A stretch of DNA of 64,000 nucleotides. Source: Paenibacillus sp. J2TS4 (GTDB lineage: Bacteria > Bacillota > Bacilli > Paenibacillales > NBRC-103111). The stretch spans positions 372,001 to 436,000 of the forward strand of contig NZ_BOSH01000002.1 of assembly GCF_018403245.1 (NCBI RefSeq). The letters run 5' to 3'. The notes beneath the pieces were generated by a model, which saw only the letters and a program-made list of their open reading frames with translations, did not search any database and was not told the DNA's origin. Below, one piece after another: positions 18,029 to 25,713 of this stretch. Position numbers and translations under genes: made by a program. Position 1 is the stretch's first letter. The number at the start of each line of letters is the position of its first letter.

Positions 18029-19636
18029 TTGTCCGATCCACTGAATACAGAACATCTATGTCTTTTATTGGATAGTATGGGCTACAGACTGCAGAGCGTA
18101 GAGTGGCTGCGTACAAGTGAGCTCGAGCCCCAGCTCGTTCATTCGCATGTATTGTTCGTAGTTAGGAAGGGCAGGGGAAGGCTGACCATTGATTATACAC
18201 AATATGGCTTGAGAGGCGACGCAGTCCAATTTGTTCTGCCGGGACAAACGATCGGCCTGACTTCCGAGTCCGACGATTTGCTGGACCTATATGTGCTTAC
18301 CTTCGATATCATAACGAATTCGGAGAAAGCCGAAGCTTTTCCGCTGGCGGGGGAGGTTCCGATTCATCCGGATACGCAAATCGTTAAGCTGTGCAAAATA
18401 ATACTCCACTGTTCTAATAGCGGACAGTCGTTGGAACGGTTTCGCGGGCAGTCAGCCTTTCAAGAATTACTGTACTGGATCATGAAAAATGTTCGGCTGC
18501 GCCCCGAGGATGATCCCCGCACGGCGCTTGATCGGAGCAAGGCCTATATCGACGCCCACTACAGCGAGAGTCTGACCATTGAGCAGTTGGCTCGTCTGGC
18601 TGATATCAGCCCCAAATATTATGTGGATTTATTTAAAAAAACATATGGTCAAAGCGCCATCGATTACATTACGGAGGTAAGGCTCAACAGTGCGAAGCAG
18701 CTTATGGCGCAGTCGGATCTCCGGCTGCGTGATATTGCTCATCAAGTGGGGTATAGTGACGAGTTTTATTTCAGCCGCAAATTTAAAAAGGAAATAGGGG
18801 TAGCACCCACCGTCTATATGAAAAACCGCCGCCGCAAAATCGCTGCTTATACGGCCCCCATTCTCGGTCATTTGCTGGCGCTTAATATAATTCCGTATGC
18901 AGCCCCGTTGCATCCGAAATGGACGGCCTACTATTACCGGACTTATCGGGCCGATATTCCCGTTCATTTGAGCGCCTACCGGTTTAATCAAGACTGGGAA
19001 TCGAAGCTGGAAGCGCTCAGCCATGCCCAACCCGAAATTGTCATATGCAGCGATGATCATCTGTATTCCCGTGAAAGGATGCAATTGAATCAACTGGCGA
19101 AGGTGTTCTCCGTTCCTTGGCGGGAACGAAATTGGCGGGAGCAATTCCAGCTCATTGCGCAATATCTCGATGCCTCTCATGAAGCGGATAGTTGGCTGAT
19201 GAGCTATGACAGCAAGCTCAAGTCCGCGAGAGAGCGGCTCCACCGGGAATTACAGGAGGATATCCTGCTTGTTATGAGTATTCATAAGCAAAATTACTAT
19301 CTATGGCCCGCTCGAGGAATGACCGAGGTGCTCTACGAGGACCTGCAGCTGAACAGCGTGCCGGACTTTGATTCCTCCTCGCACAGGCAAAGGATAACCG
19401 TGGAGCAGCTGACCGAGCTGGATTGCGATCGGATTATGTTGAACGTGTGCCAGGAGCCGGAATCATTGAGCCAATGGAGGAAATTGCAAGCTTCTCCGAT
19501 ATGGCTCGATTTGAAAGCTGTGCGCCGGAACCACGTCTATTTCATTTCTTCGGATCCTTGGCGAGAATATTCCGCTTATGCCTGTGAACGGATGGTGGAT
19601 GATCTGCTGAGGCAACTAACCGCAAGCACTCCGTAA
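18029..19636 (+). CDS. AraC-family regulator with a siderophore-binding domain (Btr-like)
   Basis: Three-part regulator of about 535 aa. An amino-terminal cupin-like part is followed at about residues 168-270 by a two-helix-turn-helix AraC domain (EQLARLADISPKYYVDLFKKTYG and LRDIAHQVGYSDEFYFSRKFKKE), then by a carboxy domain resembling periplasmic siderophore binders (HLLALNIIPYAAPLHPKW, ALSHAQPEIVICSDD). This order is that of B. subtilis Btr (YbbB), which activates siderophore uptake when it binds the ferri-siderophore. I start at TTG 18029, 8 nt behind GAGAGGAG. It sits between two siderophore operons and probably controls the downstream one. Confidence 0.88.
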   Translation: MSDPLNTEHLCLLLDSMGYRLQSVEWLRTSELEPQLVHSHVLFVVRKGRGRLTIDYTQYGLRGDAVQFVLPGQTIGLTSESDDLLDLYVLTFDIITNSEKAEAFPLAGEVPIHPDTQIVKLCKIILHCSNSGQSLERFRGQSAFQELLYWIMKNVRLRPEDDPRTALDRSKAYIDAHYSESLTIEQLARLADISPKYYVDLFKKTYGQSAIDYITEVRLNSAKQLMAQSDLRLRDIAHQVGYSDEFYFSRKFKKEIGVAPTVYMKNRRRKIAAYTAPILGHLLALNIIPYAAPLHPKWTAYYYRTYRADIPVHLSAYRFNQDWESKLEALSHAQPEIVICSDDHLYSRERMQLNQLAKVFSVPWRERNWREQFQLIAQYLDASHEADSWLMSYDSKLKSARERLHRELQEDILLVMSIHKQNYYLWPARGMTEVLYEDLQLNSVPDFDSSSHRQRITVEQLTELDCDRIMLNVCQEPESLSQWRKLQASPIWLDLKAVRRNHVYFISSDPWREYSAYACERMVDDLLRQLTASTP

Positions 19637-19728
19637 ACCCGCTCTTACTCGTCATATATGGAAATCGTCCAAAACGATTCTGGATATTGTCCATGTTGTT
19701 ACAGGGGGACGTAGTTTATAATCTAATT

Positions 19729-19747
19729 GAGAATGATTATCATTATA
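19729..19747 (+). promoter_or_regulatory. Fur box
   Basis: GAGAATGATTATCATTATA matches the 19-bp Fur consensus at 16 positions. A TATAAT lies at 19717-19722 just upstream, so bound Fur would cover the promoter and start site of the second siderophore operon. Confidence 0.85.
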
Positions 19748-19773
19748 TAGAGACGATGGAGGGAGCTATACAA

Positions 19774-20820
19774 ATGAAGAAGAAGTTATGGACAGGCGGG
19801 GTCGTTTTTATACTGCTGCTGCTGGTACTGGCAGCCTGCGGGACGCAAGGTGCCCAGCCGGACAACACGGCAAACGTCGAGACGGGGAAACAGAGCGACA
19901 ACGCAGAACCAAACAATGGGGCCAATAATGAGGGCAGCAGCGAAGGAAATGCCGAAGGTGCCGAAACCGAAACGCGGACCATTACATACCTGGATCAAAA
20001 GTACACCGTGCCGGCCAAAGCAGAGAAAATTGTCATCACCGGATCGGTGGAGTCGATGGAGGATGCGTTGGTTCTGGATGTCAAACCGATCGGTGCGATG
20101 ACGACAGGCGGTCAATTCGCCCCGATGTTCGCTCCCATTACCCAGGATACGGTCGGTATTGGGGAAAAGACACAGCCTAATATTGAAGAGATTCTGAAGC
20201 TGAAGCCGGATGTCATCCTCGCCAGCACGAAGTTTCCTGCCGAAACGTTGGAGAAATTAAACAAAGTGACGACGACCATCCCCGTATCTCACATTTCGAC
20301 CTATTGGCAGGATAATCTGAAGCTGCTGGCAGAGCTTGCAGGCAAGCAGGAGCAAGCGGAGCAGGTGCTGCAAAAATATGCAGAGGACAGCCGTGCCTTC
20401 AAAGAACAAATCGGGCCGGTCTTCAAAGATAAAAAGGTTGTCATCCTTAGAGTCCGTGCTGGTTCTCTCGCTATTTATCCTGAAGATGTATTCTTCAATC
20501 CGTCGGTATATGCGGATCTGGGAGCCAGTGTTCCGGAAGAAATCAAGCAAGCGAAGGCTCAGCAAACCATTTCCCTGGAGCAGCTGTCCGCGATGAATCC
20601 GGATTATCTCTTTGTCCAGTTTGCAGAGTCTGAAAATACCGATACCCCCAAGGCATTGGAAGACTTTCAGAACAACCCAATCTGGAAAAGCCTGAATGCG
20701 GTGAAAAATGATAACCTGTTTGTCAATCTGGTGGATCCGATTTGCCAAGGCGGCTCGACCTACAGTAGAATCACTTTCCTGGAAGCCGTTAAGAACAGCA
20801 AGCTAATTCTAGAAAAGTGA
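19774..20820 (+). CDS. iron-siderophore ABC transporter substrate-binding lipoprotein
   Basis: Second surface siderophore receptor, 348 aa from ATG 19774 (behind GGAGGGAG). A lipoprotein signal ends at LAAC near residue 22, followed by a long Asn/Glu/Gly-rich linker of about 45 residues. The class III binder fold follows, with EKIVITGSVESMEDALVLDVKPIGA and LKPDVILASTKFP. It heads a receptor-permease-permease operon and lies downstream of a Fur box and of a Btr-like activator, as the FeuA receptor does in B. subtilis. Confidence 0.9.
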   Translation: MKKKLWTGGVVFILLLLVLAACGTQGAQPDNTANVETGKQSDNAEPNNGANNEGSSEGNAEGAETETRTITYLDQKYTVPAKAEKIVITGSVESMEDALVLDVKPIGAMTTGGQFAPMFAPITQDTVGIGEKTQPNIEEILKLKPDVILASTKFPAETLEKLNKVTTTIPVSHISTYWQDNLKLLAELAGKQEQAEQVLQKYAEDSRAFKEQIGPVFKDKKVVILRVRAGSLAIYPEDVFFNPSVYADLGASVPEEIKQAKAQQTISLEQLSAMNPDYLFVQFAESENTDTPKALEDFQNNPIWKSLNAVKNDNLFVNLVDPICQGGSTYSRITFLEAVKNSKLILEK

Positions 20821-20830
20821 GTAGAGTCTA

Positions 20831-21838
20831 ATGCAGACAAGGAGTTATGTCTCTGCTCTAATCTTGTGGAGCTCACCGTTTCTTATTGTATTTACGATTC
20901 TTTTGTCGGTTTTATACGGAGCCAAGAACATCGAGATAAGCACCATTAACGACGCGCTCCTCCATTTTGATTCCGGCAACGTCGATCATCAGATTATTGT
21001 CCATTCCAGAATCCCGAGAGTCATAGGTGCTCTGTTAATCGGAGCGTTCCTGGCCATCTCGGGAGCGCTTATGCAGGGGATGACCCGGAATTACTTGGCG
21101 TCCCCTTCCATAATGGGAGTGACCGACGGCTCCGCCTTTGCCATTACGCTTTGTATGATTTTAATACCTAATTCTTCGTCCATGGACATGATTATGTTTT
21201 CTTTTATCGGCTCGGCCTTAAGTATCGTCATCGTGTTTGGGCTGGCAAGCCTGCTTCCCGGGGGGCTTTCACCTGTTCGGATGGCCATTCTGGGCACCAT
21301 TATCGGCACATTTTTGAGCAGTATTTCCGCGGCATTATCGACTTATTTTCAAGTGTCGCAAAATATCAGCTTCTGGTACAATGCGCGAATGCATCAAATG
21401 GACCCCGGATTGATCAAGCTCGCGATCCCCTTTGCCATTGTCGGGATTGGAATGGCCATCCTGCTTTCCAAATCCATCTCGGTCCTGTCGCTTGGTGAAG
21501 AAATTGCCGTTAACCTGGGACAGAAGACGACGTTCATTAAGTTTGCCGCAACACTCAGCGTAGTCATTTTGACCGGCATTTCCGTAGCGCTCGCGGGCAA
21601 GATTGGCTTTGTCGGCCTTATCATTCCGCATATCGTCCGGTTTTTGACTGGACTCGATTATAGATGGATCATTCCCTGCTCCGGTATAATTGGCGGAATT
21701 TTCCTTGCACTGTGCGATGTGCTCAGCCGATTCCTTAATCACCCGTTCGAGATGCCGATAGGAGTAGTCACTTCCATCCTCGGCGTTCCTTTCTTTCTCT
21801 ATCTAATCAGAACGAGAGGGGGCGGGAAGCGTGAATAA
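20831..21838 (+). CDS. FecCD family siderophore permease, first subunit
   Basis: Membrane channel half of 335 aa with about 9-10 helices. The family blocks are HSRIPRVIGALLIGAFLAISGALMQGMTRNYLASPS near residue 60 and GKIGFVGLIIPHIVRFLTG near 255. It starts 11 nt after the receptor gene and overlaps the next permease gene by 8 nt. It should form a heterodimer with that protein (FeuB/FeuC type). Confidence 0.92.
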   Translation: MQTRSYVSALILWSSPFLIVFTILLSVLYGAKNIEISTINDALLHFDSGNVDHQIIVHSRIPRVIGALLIGAFLAISGALMQGMTRNYLASPSIMGVTDGSAFAITLCMILIPNSSSMDMIMFSFIGSALSIVIVFGLASLLPGGLSPVRMAILGTIIGTFLSSISAALSTYFQVSQNISFWYNARMHQMDPGLIKLAIPFAIVGIGMAILLSKSISVLSLGEEIAVNLGQKTTFIKFAATLSVVILTGISVALAGKIGFVGLIIPHIVRFLTGLDYRWIIPCSGIIGGIFLALCDVLSRFLNHPFEMPIGVVTSILGVPFFLYLIRTRGGGKRE

Positions 21839-22859
21839 AGCGACCTCAAGCAGCTACGCTATAGTTTGGATCAGCGGGCTTGCCCTTATTATCGTTATGA
21901 GCTATTTGAGCCTGACGAACGGCGCATTTGACATCAAGCTGATGGATGTAGTCCGTACGTTATTGCGTCTGGATTCGCAGCCCGATCAGGATTTGGTCAT
22001 ATTAGAATTTCGCCTGCCGCGAATAGTTATCGCCGCTTTGGTTGGAATGGGTCTGGGGATAGCAGGGGCAGTCATTCAGGGCATCACCCGAAACGGACTG
22101 GCCGATCCCGGAATCCTGGGGATTAACGCAGGAGCCGGAGCGGCTATAGTTATCTTTTTGTTTTTCTTTCAAGGAAAGATCAAAGGCATCGGTTTGGGAT
22201 CTATTATGGCCATGCCTTTATTTGGACTGATCGGCGGGCTTCTCGCAGCATTTCTTATCTATCTTTTTGCCTGGAAGAAGGGGAAGCTGGAGCCTCAGCG
22301 TCTGCTGTTGACCGGAATAGCCATAGCTTCAGGTCTGGGAGCAGTCTCGCTTTTTCTATCTTTAAAAATGAATGCCAACGATTTTGAGATGGCCGTTGTA
22401 TGGAATTCGGGCAGCATATACAACGCCAATTGGAAATATATTTTGGCGGCTCTCCCTTGGCTTCTTGTCCTCATTCCGATCATTATAAGGAAATCATATA
22501 TTTTAGATTTGTTTCAACTGCATGAAGACAGCGTCATCAGCTTAGGGATTGCCTCGGAAAAAGAGAAAGCCGTGCTCCTGTTATGCAGCATCGGCATAGT
22601 AAGCTCCTGTGTTTCGGTTTCAGGAGGGATCGGCTTTATTGGTTTGATGGCTCCCCACATCGCCAAGCGCCTTGTCGGCAGCATGCATCGGCGCATCCTT
22701 CCGGTATGCGGAATCGTTGGAGCCTTGCTGGTTATGATCTCCGACTTGATTGGCAGGACTATCTTCGCACCGACTGAATTGCCCGCCGGGATCGTGGTAG
22801 CGATTATCGGGGTTCCTTACTTCATCTTTTTGCTGTACAGAAAAAAAGGGCGGAACTAA
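21831..22859 (+). CDS. FecCD family siderophore permease, second subunit
   Basis: Second channel half, 342 aa. Conserved blocks EFRLPRIVIAALVGMGLGIAGAVIQGITRNGLADPG near residue 60 and GGIGFIGLMAPHIAKRLVG near 265 are intact. It overlaps its partner gene by 8 nt, so their synthesis is coupled. As in the first siderophore operon no ATPase gene follows, which is normal where one FhuC/YusV-type ATPase serves several systems. Confidence 0.92.
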   Translation: MNKATSSSYAIVWISGLALIIVMSYLSLTNGAFDIKLMDVVRTLLRLDSQPDQDLVILEFRLPRIVIAALVGMGLGIAGAVIQGITRNGLADPGILGINAGAGAAIVIFLFFFQGKIKGIGLGSIMAMPLFGLIGGLLAAFLIYLFAWKKGKLEPQRLLLTGIAIASGLGAVSLFLSLKMNANDFEMAVVWNSGSIYNANWKYILAALPWLLVLIPIIIRKSYILDLFQLHEDSVISLGIASEKEKAVLLLCSIGIVSSCVSVSGGIGFIGLMAPHIAKRLVGSMHRRILPVCGIVGALLVMISDLIGRTIFAPTELPAGIVVAIIGVPYFIFLLYRKKGRN

Positions 22860-23006
22860 CGGTGTATCTGAAAGTGCGGTGAAATCATGGCAGAGAACAT
22901 CGCCTAAGATTTCGTCTTTTGGACTGGTGTATAGAGCGTGTCTTAAGGCATTGGTATATGGACTTCACCCAACGAAGGTTATCCTATCCAACGGCAGCCT
23001 GGATCT

Positions 23007-23185
23007 ACTGCAATAATACATTCGATTCGATAATCATCTGCTATATTTTGAGCATTGCCTGCAAAAGTACAGCAAATAACCGTTAAAATTGGGTCATGGA
23101 CCGAAATGGCTGATTTCCACTGCACTTTTGCAGTAGATCAATAGATATGGAGGGAAAAAGTCGCCCAAAGCCTGCACTTTTGCAG
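23007..23185. repeat. second cluster of CTGCA...TGCAG imperfect palindromes
   Basis: The 360-nt gap before the esterase gene holds a looser copy near 23007 and then CCTGCAAAAGTACAG (23058-23072), CTGCACTTTTGCAG (23120-23133) and CCTGCACTTTTGCAG (23171-23185). The last two are each followed by TAGAT and sit about 50 nt apart. They belong to the same family as those at 17625-17803. No other feature is evident in this gap. Confidence 0.6.
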
Positions 23186-23221
23186 TAGATTCATAGATTC
23201 GATAAAGGAGGTTAAGAGACT

Positions 23222-24094
23222 ATGGCTTATCAAGAAAAAAAACGGAACGAATCGCCAAGTCAAGACATAACTGGCGAAGAGGTAACCATACCACGGACAG
23301 AGCAATGGGATATGGGGTCCAGTGTCGGCCATCGGGAATACCGAATTTTCGTGGCTAAGCCGCATGAGGCCCCGCCCCCTGCGGGCTATCCGGTTATTTA
23401 TGTGCTCGATGCCAATTCTATATTTGGAACGATGGTGGAAGCCATGCGCTTACAGTCACGCCGGCCCGAGAAGACGGGAGTTGTACCAGCCGTTATTGTC
23501 GGAGTAGGCTATCCGACGGAAGCGCCGTTCGATCCCGCCCGTTTCTATGATTTTACTCTGCCCACGCCGATGGAAGAGCTGCCGTTAAATCCGAAGGGAG
23601 AAGCCTGGCCAGAGCTCGGCGGAGCGCAATCATTTCTAGACTTCATTGAAAATGATTTGAAGCCTATCATCGAGCGAAAGCTTGATATAGACAGGAGCAG
23701 ACAAACGATATTTGGCCATTCCCTCGGCGGTCTCTTTGTGCTGCAGGTGCTTTTTGCTAATTCCGATGCATTCCAGACGTATGTCGCTGGCAGTCCCTCT
23801 ATTCACTGGAACCGATCGTTTCTGCTTGAAGCGGAGCGACAATTTGCGGCCCGCGCAGAGAGAGAAAGGTTAGCCGTCCATGTGTTGATTGGGGTGGGAG
23901 AGCTGGAAAAATCCCATCGCATGATCGACAACGCGAAGGAGCTGGGGGATCGACTATCGGGCTTGGCCGGATTTGGGGTCCGTTCCGAGTTCAAAGAGTT
24001 CGAAGGGGAAGGGCATATCTCGGTTCTGCCGGTCCTGGCCAGCCGCGCGGTGCGTTTCGCGTCAGCCCGTGTTGCCGATTGCGAGGATCAGTAG
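23222..24094 (+). CDS. alpha/beta hydrolase, siderophore (trilactone) esterase-like
   Basis: Putative esterase of the Fes/IroE/BesA group (esterase D-like fold), 290 aa. The nucleophile elbow GHSLGG is near residue 166, a following segment YVAGSPSIHWNR is characteristic of this group, and the catalytic histidine is probably in EGEGHISVLP near the end. Such enzymes open catecholate trilactone siderophores so that iron is released after uptake. Its place right after the Btr-like and FeuABC-like genes supports that role. A ribosome site AAAGGAGG lies before ATG 23222. No signal peptide, so it acts in the cytoplasm. Confidence 0.85.
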   Translation: MAYQEKKRNESPSQDITGEEVTIPRTEQWDMGSSVGHREYRIFVAKPHEAPPPAGYPVIYVLDANSIFGTMVEAMRLQSRRPEKTGVVPAVIVGVGYPTEAPFDPARFYDFTLPTPMEELPLNPKGEAWPELGGAQSFLDFIENDLKPIIERKLDIDRSRQTIFGHSLGGLFVLQVLFANSDAFQTYVAGSPSIHWNRSFLLEAERQFAARAERERLAVHVLIGVGELEKSHRMIDNAKELGDRLSGLAGFGVRSEFKEFEGEGHISVLPVLASRAVRFASARVADCEDQ

Positions 24095-24152
24095 ACCCGT
24101 AGACCAAGGACCAGCGTCCCTAAAGATCAGATGAAGCAATAAGGAGACCTAG

Positions 24153-24192
24153 CGTCGCTCACTTCCGGCATGGAAGAAGAGCGACGATTTTG
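24153..24192 (+). terminator. intrinsic terminator after the esterase gene
   Basis: CGTCGCTC (24153-24160) pairs with GAGCGACG (24179-24186), with an inner TTCC/GGAA stem, followed by ATTTTGT. Confidence 0.75.
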
Positions 24193-24250
24193 TATTTAGC
24201 GGTATCCGCAGATCGGCGAACTGAGCCTCCGCCATGGCGACGAGGTCGGC

Positions 24251-24361
24251 TTAGTTCCAGCCGTAGTATATCCTGACCGCCGCCAAACCAAGGATGAACA
24301 CGAGAAGAAGAGCGGCGGCGTTTCTGAAACGAATCGAGCGTTTATACGTAGAGACTGACAT
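24251..24361 (-). CDS. 36-aa single-span membrane microprotein
   Basis: Short reading frame with a basic amino end (MSVSTYKRSIRFRN) followed by one hydrophobic helix (AAALLLVFILGLAAV) and a short aromatic tail ending YYGWN. A ribosome site AAAGGA lies 10 nt before the ATG on the minus strand. It follows the zinc-ribbon membrane gene in the same direction with about 55 nt between them, so it may be the last gene of a small divergent operon next to the VWA/tubulin-like locus. No homolog comes to mind; function unknown. Confidence 0.5.
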   Translation of the reverse strand: MSVSTYKRSIRFRNAAALLLVFILGLAAVRIYYGWN

Positions 24362-24416
24362 ATAAGCACCGTCCTTTCTGCAAAAGCGGGAAACTGATGT
24401 AACGTAGGAATGCTCC

Positions 24417-25355
24417 TTACAGTATCCCCTGAAACTCAGGGTCGGAAGCGAATTTCAGCTTCACGACGTGACGAACTGTGGCGGTAAGCTCCGCGTCGTA
24501 TTCCTGACTTTCCGCCAGCATCCGGCACAGCCGCAGGAGCCGTTCCTTGGGCAGATCGACGGCGCGTTCGAGCAGCAGCTGCCTGTACGTTCTCAGATAT
24601 CCCTTGACGCGAAGAGCGGCGCCGGCCGCCGCCGTCAGCACATGCGGACCTTCGGGCAGCGCTTCGATCGCACTGCAGTATTTTAGTACATAGTCCAGCA
24701 CTTCCCGGGTGAAGAGCTGCGGGCGGACTTTGCCGACCTCATGCATGTACCGGACGAAATCTTTGTTGAATTGGCCCGGCAGCAAGGAAGCCAGCTCCAG
24801 GTTCATGTCGCTGCGAATAACAAAATGATTCAAGCAATAAACCTTAAGCAGTTTGATCGAATCGTCGTTAATAAAATATCCGATTTCCCGGAACTTTTCG
24901 TAGGCGGTTTTTTTATCGCCTGCCTTGAAGTCTTTCTCCGCATCGCCGATGTCCAGAAGGAGGCCTTCGCGAATTTTTTTCATTTCGTGCAGTACTAATC
25001 GGCTCAGCGTACGTCTATATATAATGGACTTAAACTGTTTACTGAGCAAGGCGTACAGAGTAAGAAGCACAGCAGTGCCAATGAGCGCCAGTGCCATCTC
25101 TTTCGTATTGCGCGCCAGCAAAAAGGCGGCAGCGCCGATCGTGCCGATGAACAGCATGCTGGTCTGGGCCCGATGTTTCTGTACGGCTTGCACCATCTCG
25201 GGTACGTCGATCCAACACCGTTCGGCTCCGCACGAAAGACAGCGATCGTCCCACAGACAAGAGTAGTTGCCGCACTTGCGGCAATGCTTGATTCGCTGAA
25301 ACAAATGGGCGGTCGTCCGGGTTTTTCGGAAATGGACGGCGACTTTATCGCTCAT
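24417..25355 (-). CDS. zinc-ribbon membrane protein with a helical carboxy domain
   Basis: 312-aa protein of unknown function. Near residue 25 it has a Cys-rich zinc-ribbon-like segment (HCRKCGNYSC followed by CLSCGAERC). Two hydrophobic helices follow at about residues 70-110 (MLFIGTIGAAAFLL and MALALIGTAVLLTLYALL). The remaining 200 residues are predicted-looking helices with a repeat-like feel, mostly cytoplasmic. I start at ATG 25355, behind GGTGA; a GTG nine bases upstream is possible. The gene overlaps the preceding 50-aa gene by 11 nt. It is divergent from the VWA/tubulin-like operon and, with its shared small-protein neighbours, may be part of that locus. Confidence 0.75.
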   Translation of the reverse strand: MSDKVAVHFRKTRTTAHLFQRIKHCRKCGNYSCLWDDRCLSCGAERCWIDVPEMVQAVQKHRAQTSMLFIGTIGAAAFLLARNTKEMALALIGTAVLLTLYALLSKQFKSIIYRRTLSRLVLHEMKKIREGLLLDIGDAEKDFKAGDKKTAYEKFREIGYFINDDSIKLLKVYCLNHFVIRSDMNLELASLLPGQFNKDFVRYMHEVGKVRPQLFTREVLDYVLKYCSAIEALPEGPHVLTAAAGAALRVKGYLRTYRQLLLERAVDLPKERLLRLCRMLAESQEYDAELTATVRHVVKLKFASDPEFQGIL

Positions 25356-25497
25356 GCTTCTCACCGCCGCCTAGCCTCGCCGCGAAATCAGCATCGATTC
25401 TCGTCAGCGGCACATCTTTTTTTTGGCAATACAAGAAATAGAGAAAAAAAGATAGAACAAACAGGGCTCCGAGAGCCAGCGCGATAAGGGTCAGCAT
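25345..25497 (-). CDS. 50-aa single-span membrane protein
   Basis: Small protein with an amino-terminal membrane helix (LTLIALALGALFVLSFFLYF) and a charged cytoplasmic tail ending in GGGEKHER. The start at ATG 25497 is set by GGGAGAG 4 nt upstream; an earlier in-frame ATG at 25530 has none. Its end overlaps the zinc-ribbon gene, so the two are coupled. About 215 nt separate it from the divergent VWA gene, enough for back-to-back promoters, though I see no strong promoter there. Function unknown. Confidence 0.65.
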   Translation of the reverse strand: MLTLIALALGALFVLSFFLYFLYCQKKDVPLTRIDADFAARLGGGEKHER

Positions 25498-25713
25498 GAT
25501 TCTCTCCCTATGAACGGTATAGTATGGCACGCCGTCTTCAGAAATTTCTAAGGTTTGTTTAGTGGAATTTTACTATTCAACCAGTTAATATGTAGATTAG
25601 TAGACGACATGCAGTTCCATTGTACTACCCCTTACGTCAATTTTCTACACCAGACCGGATCCGTTAGCGACAGTTCGACGATCCAACAATGTGAATGTGG
25701 AGGGATGAACCCA

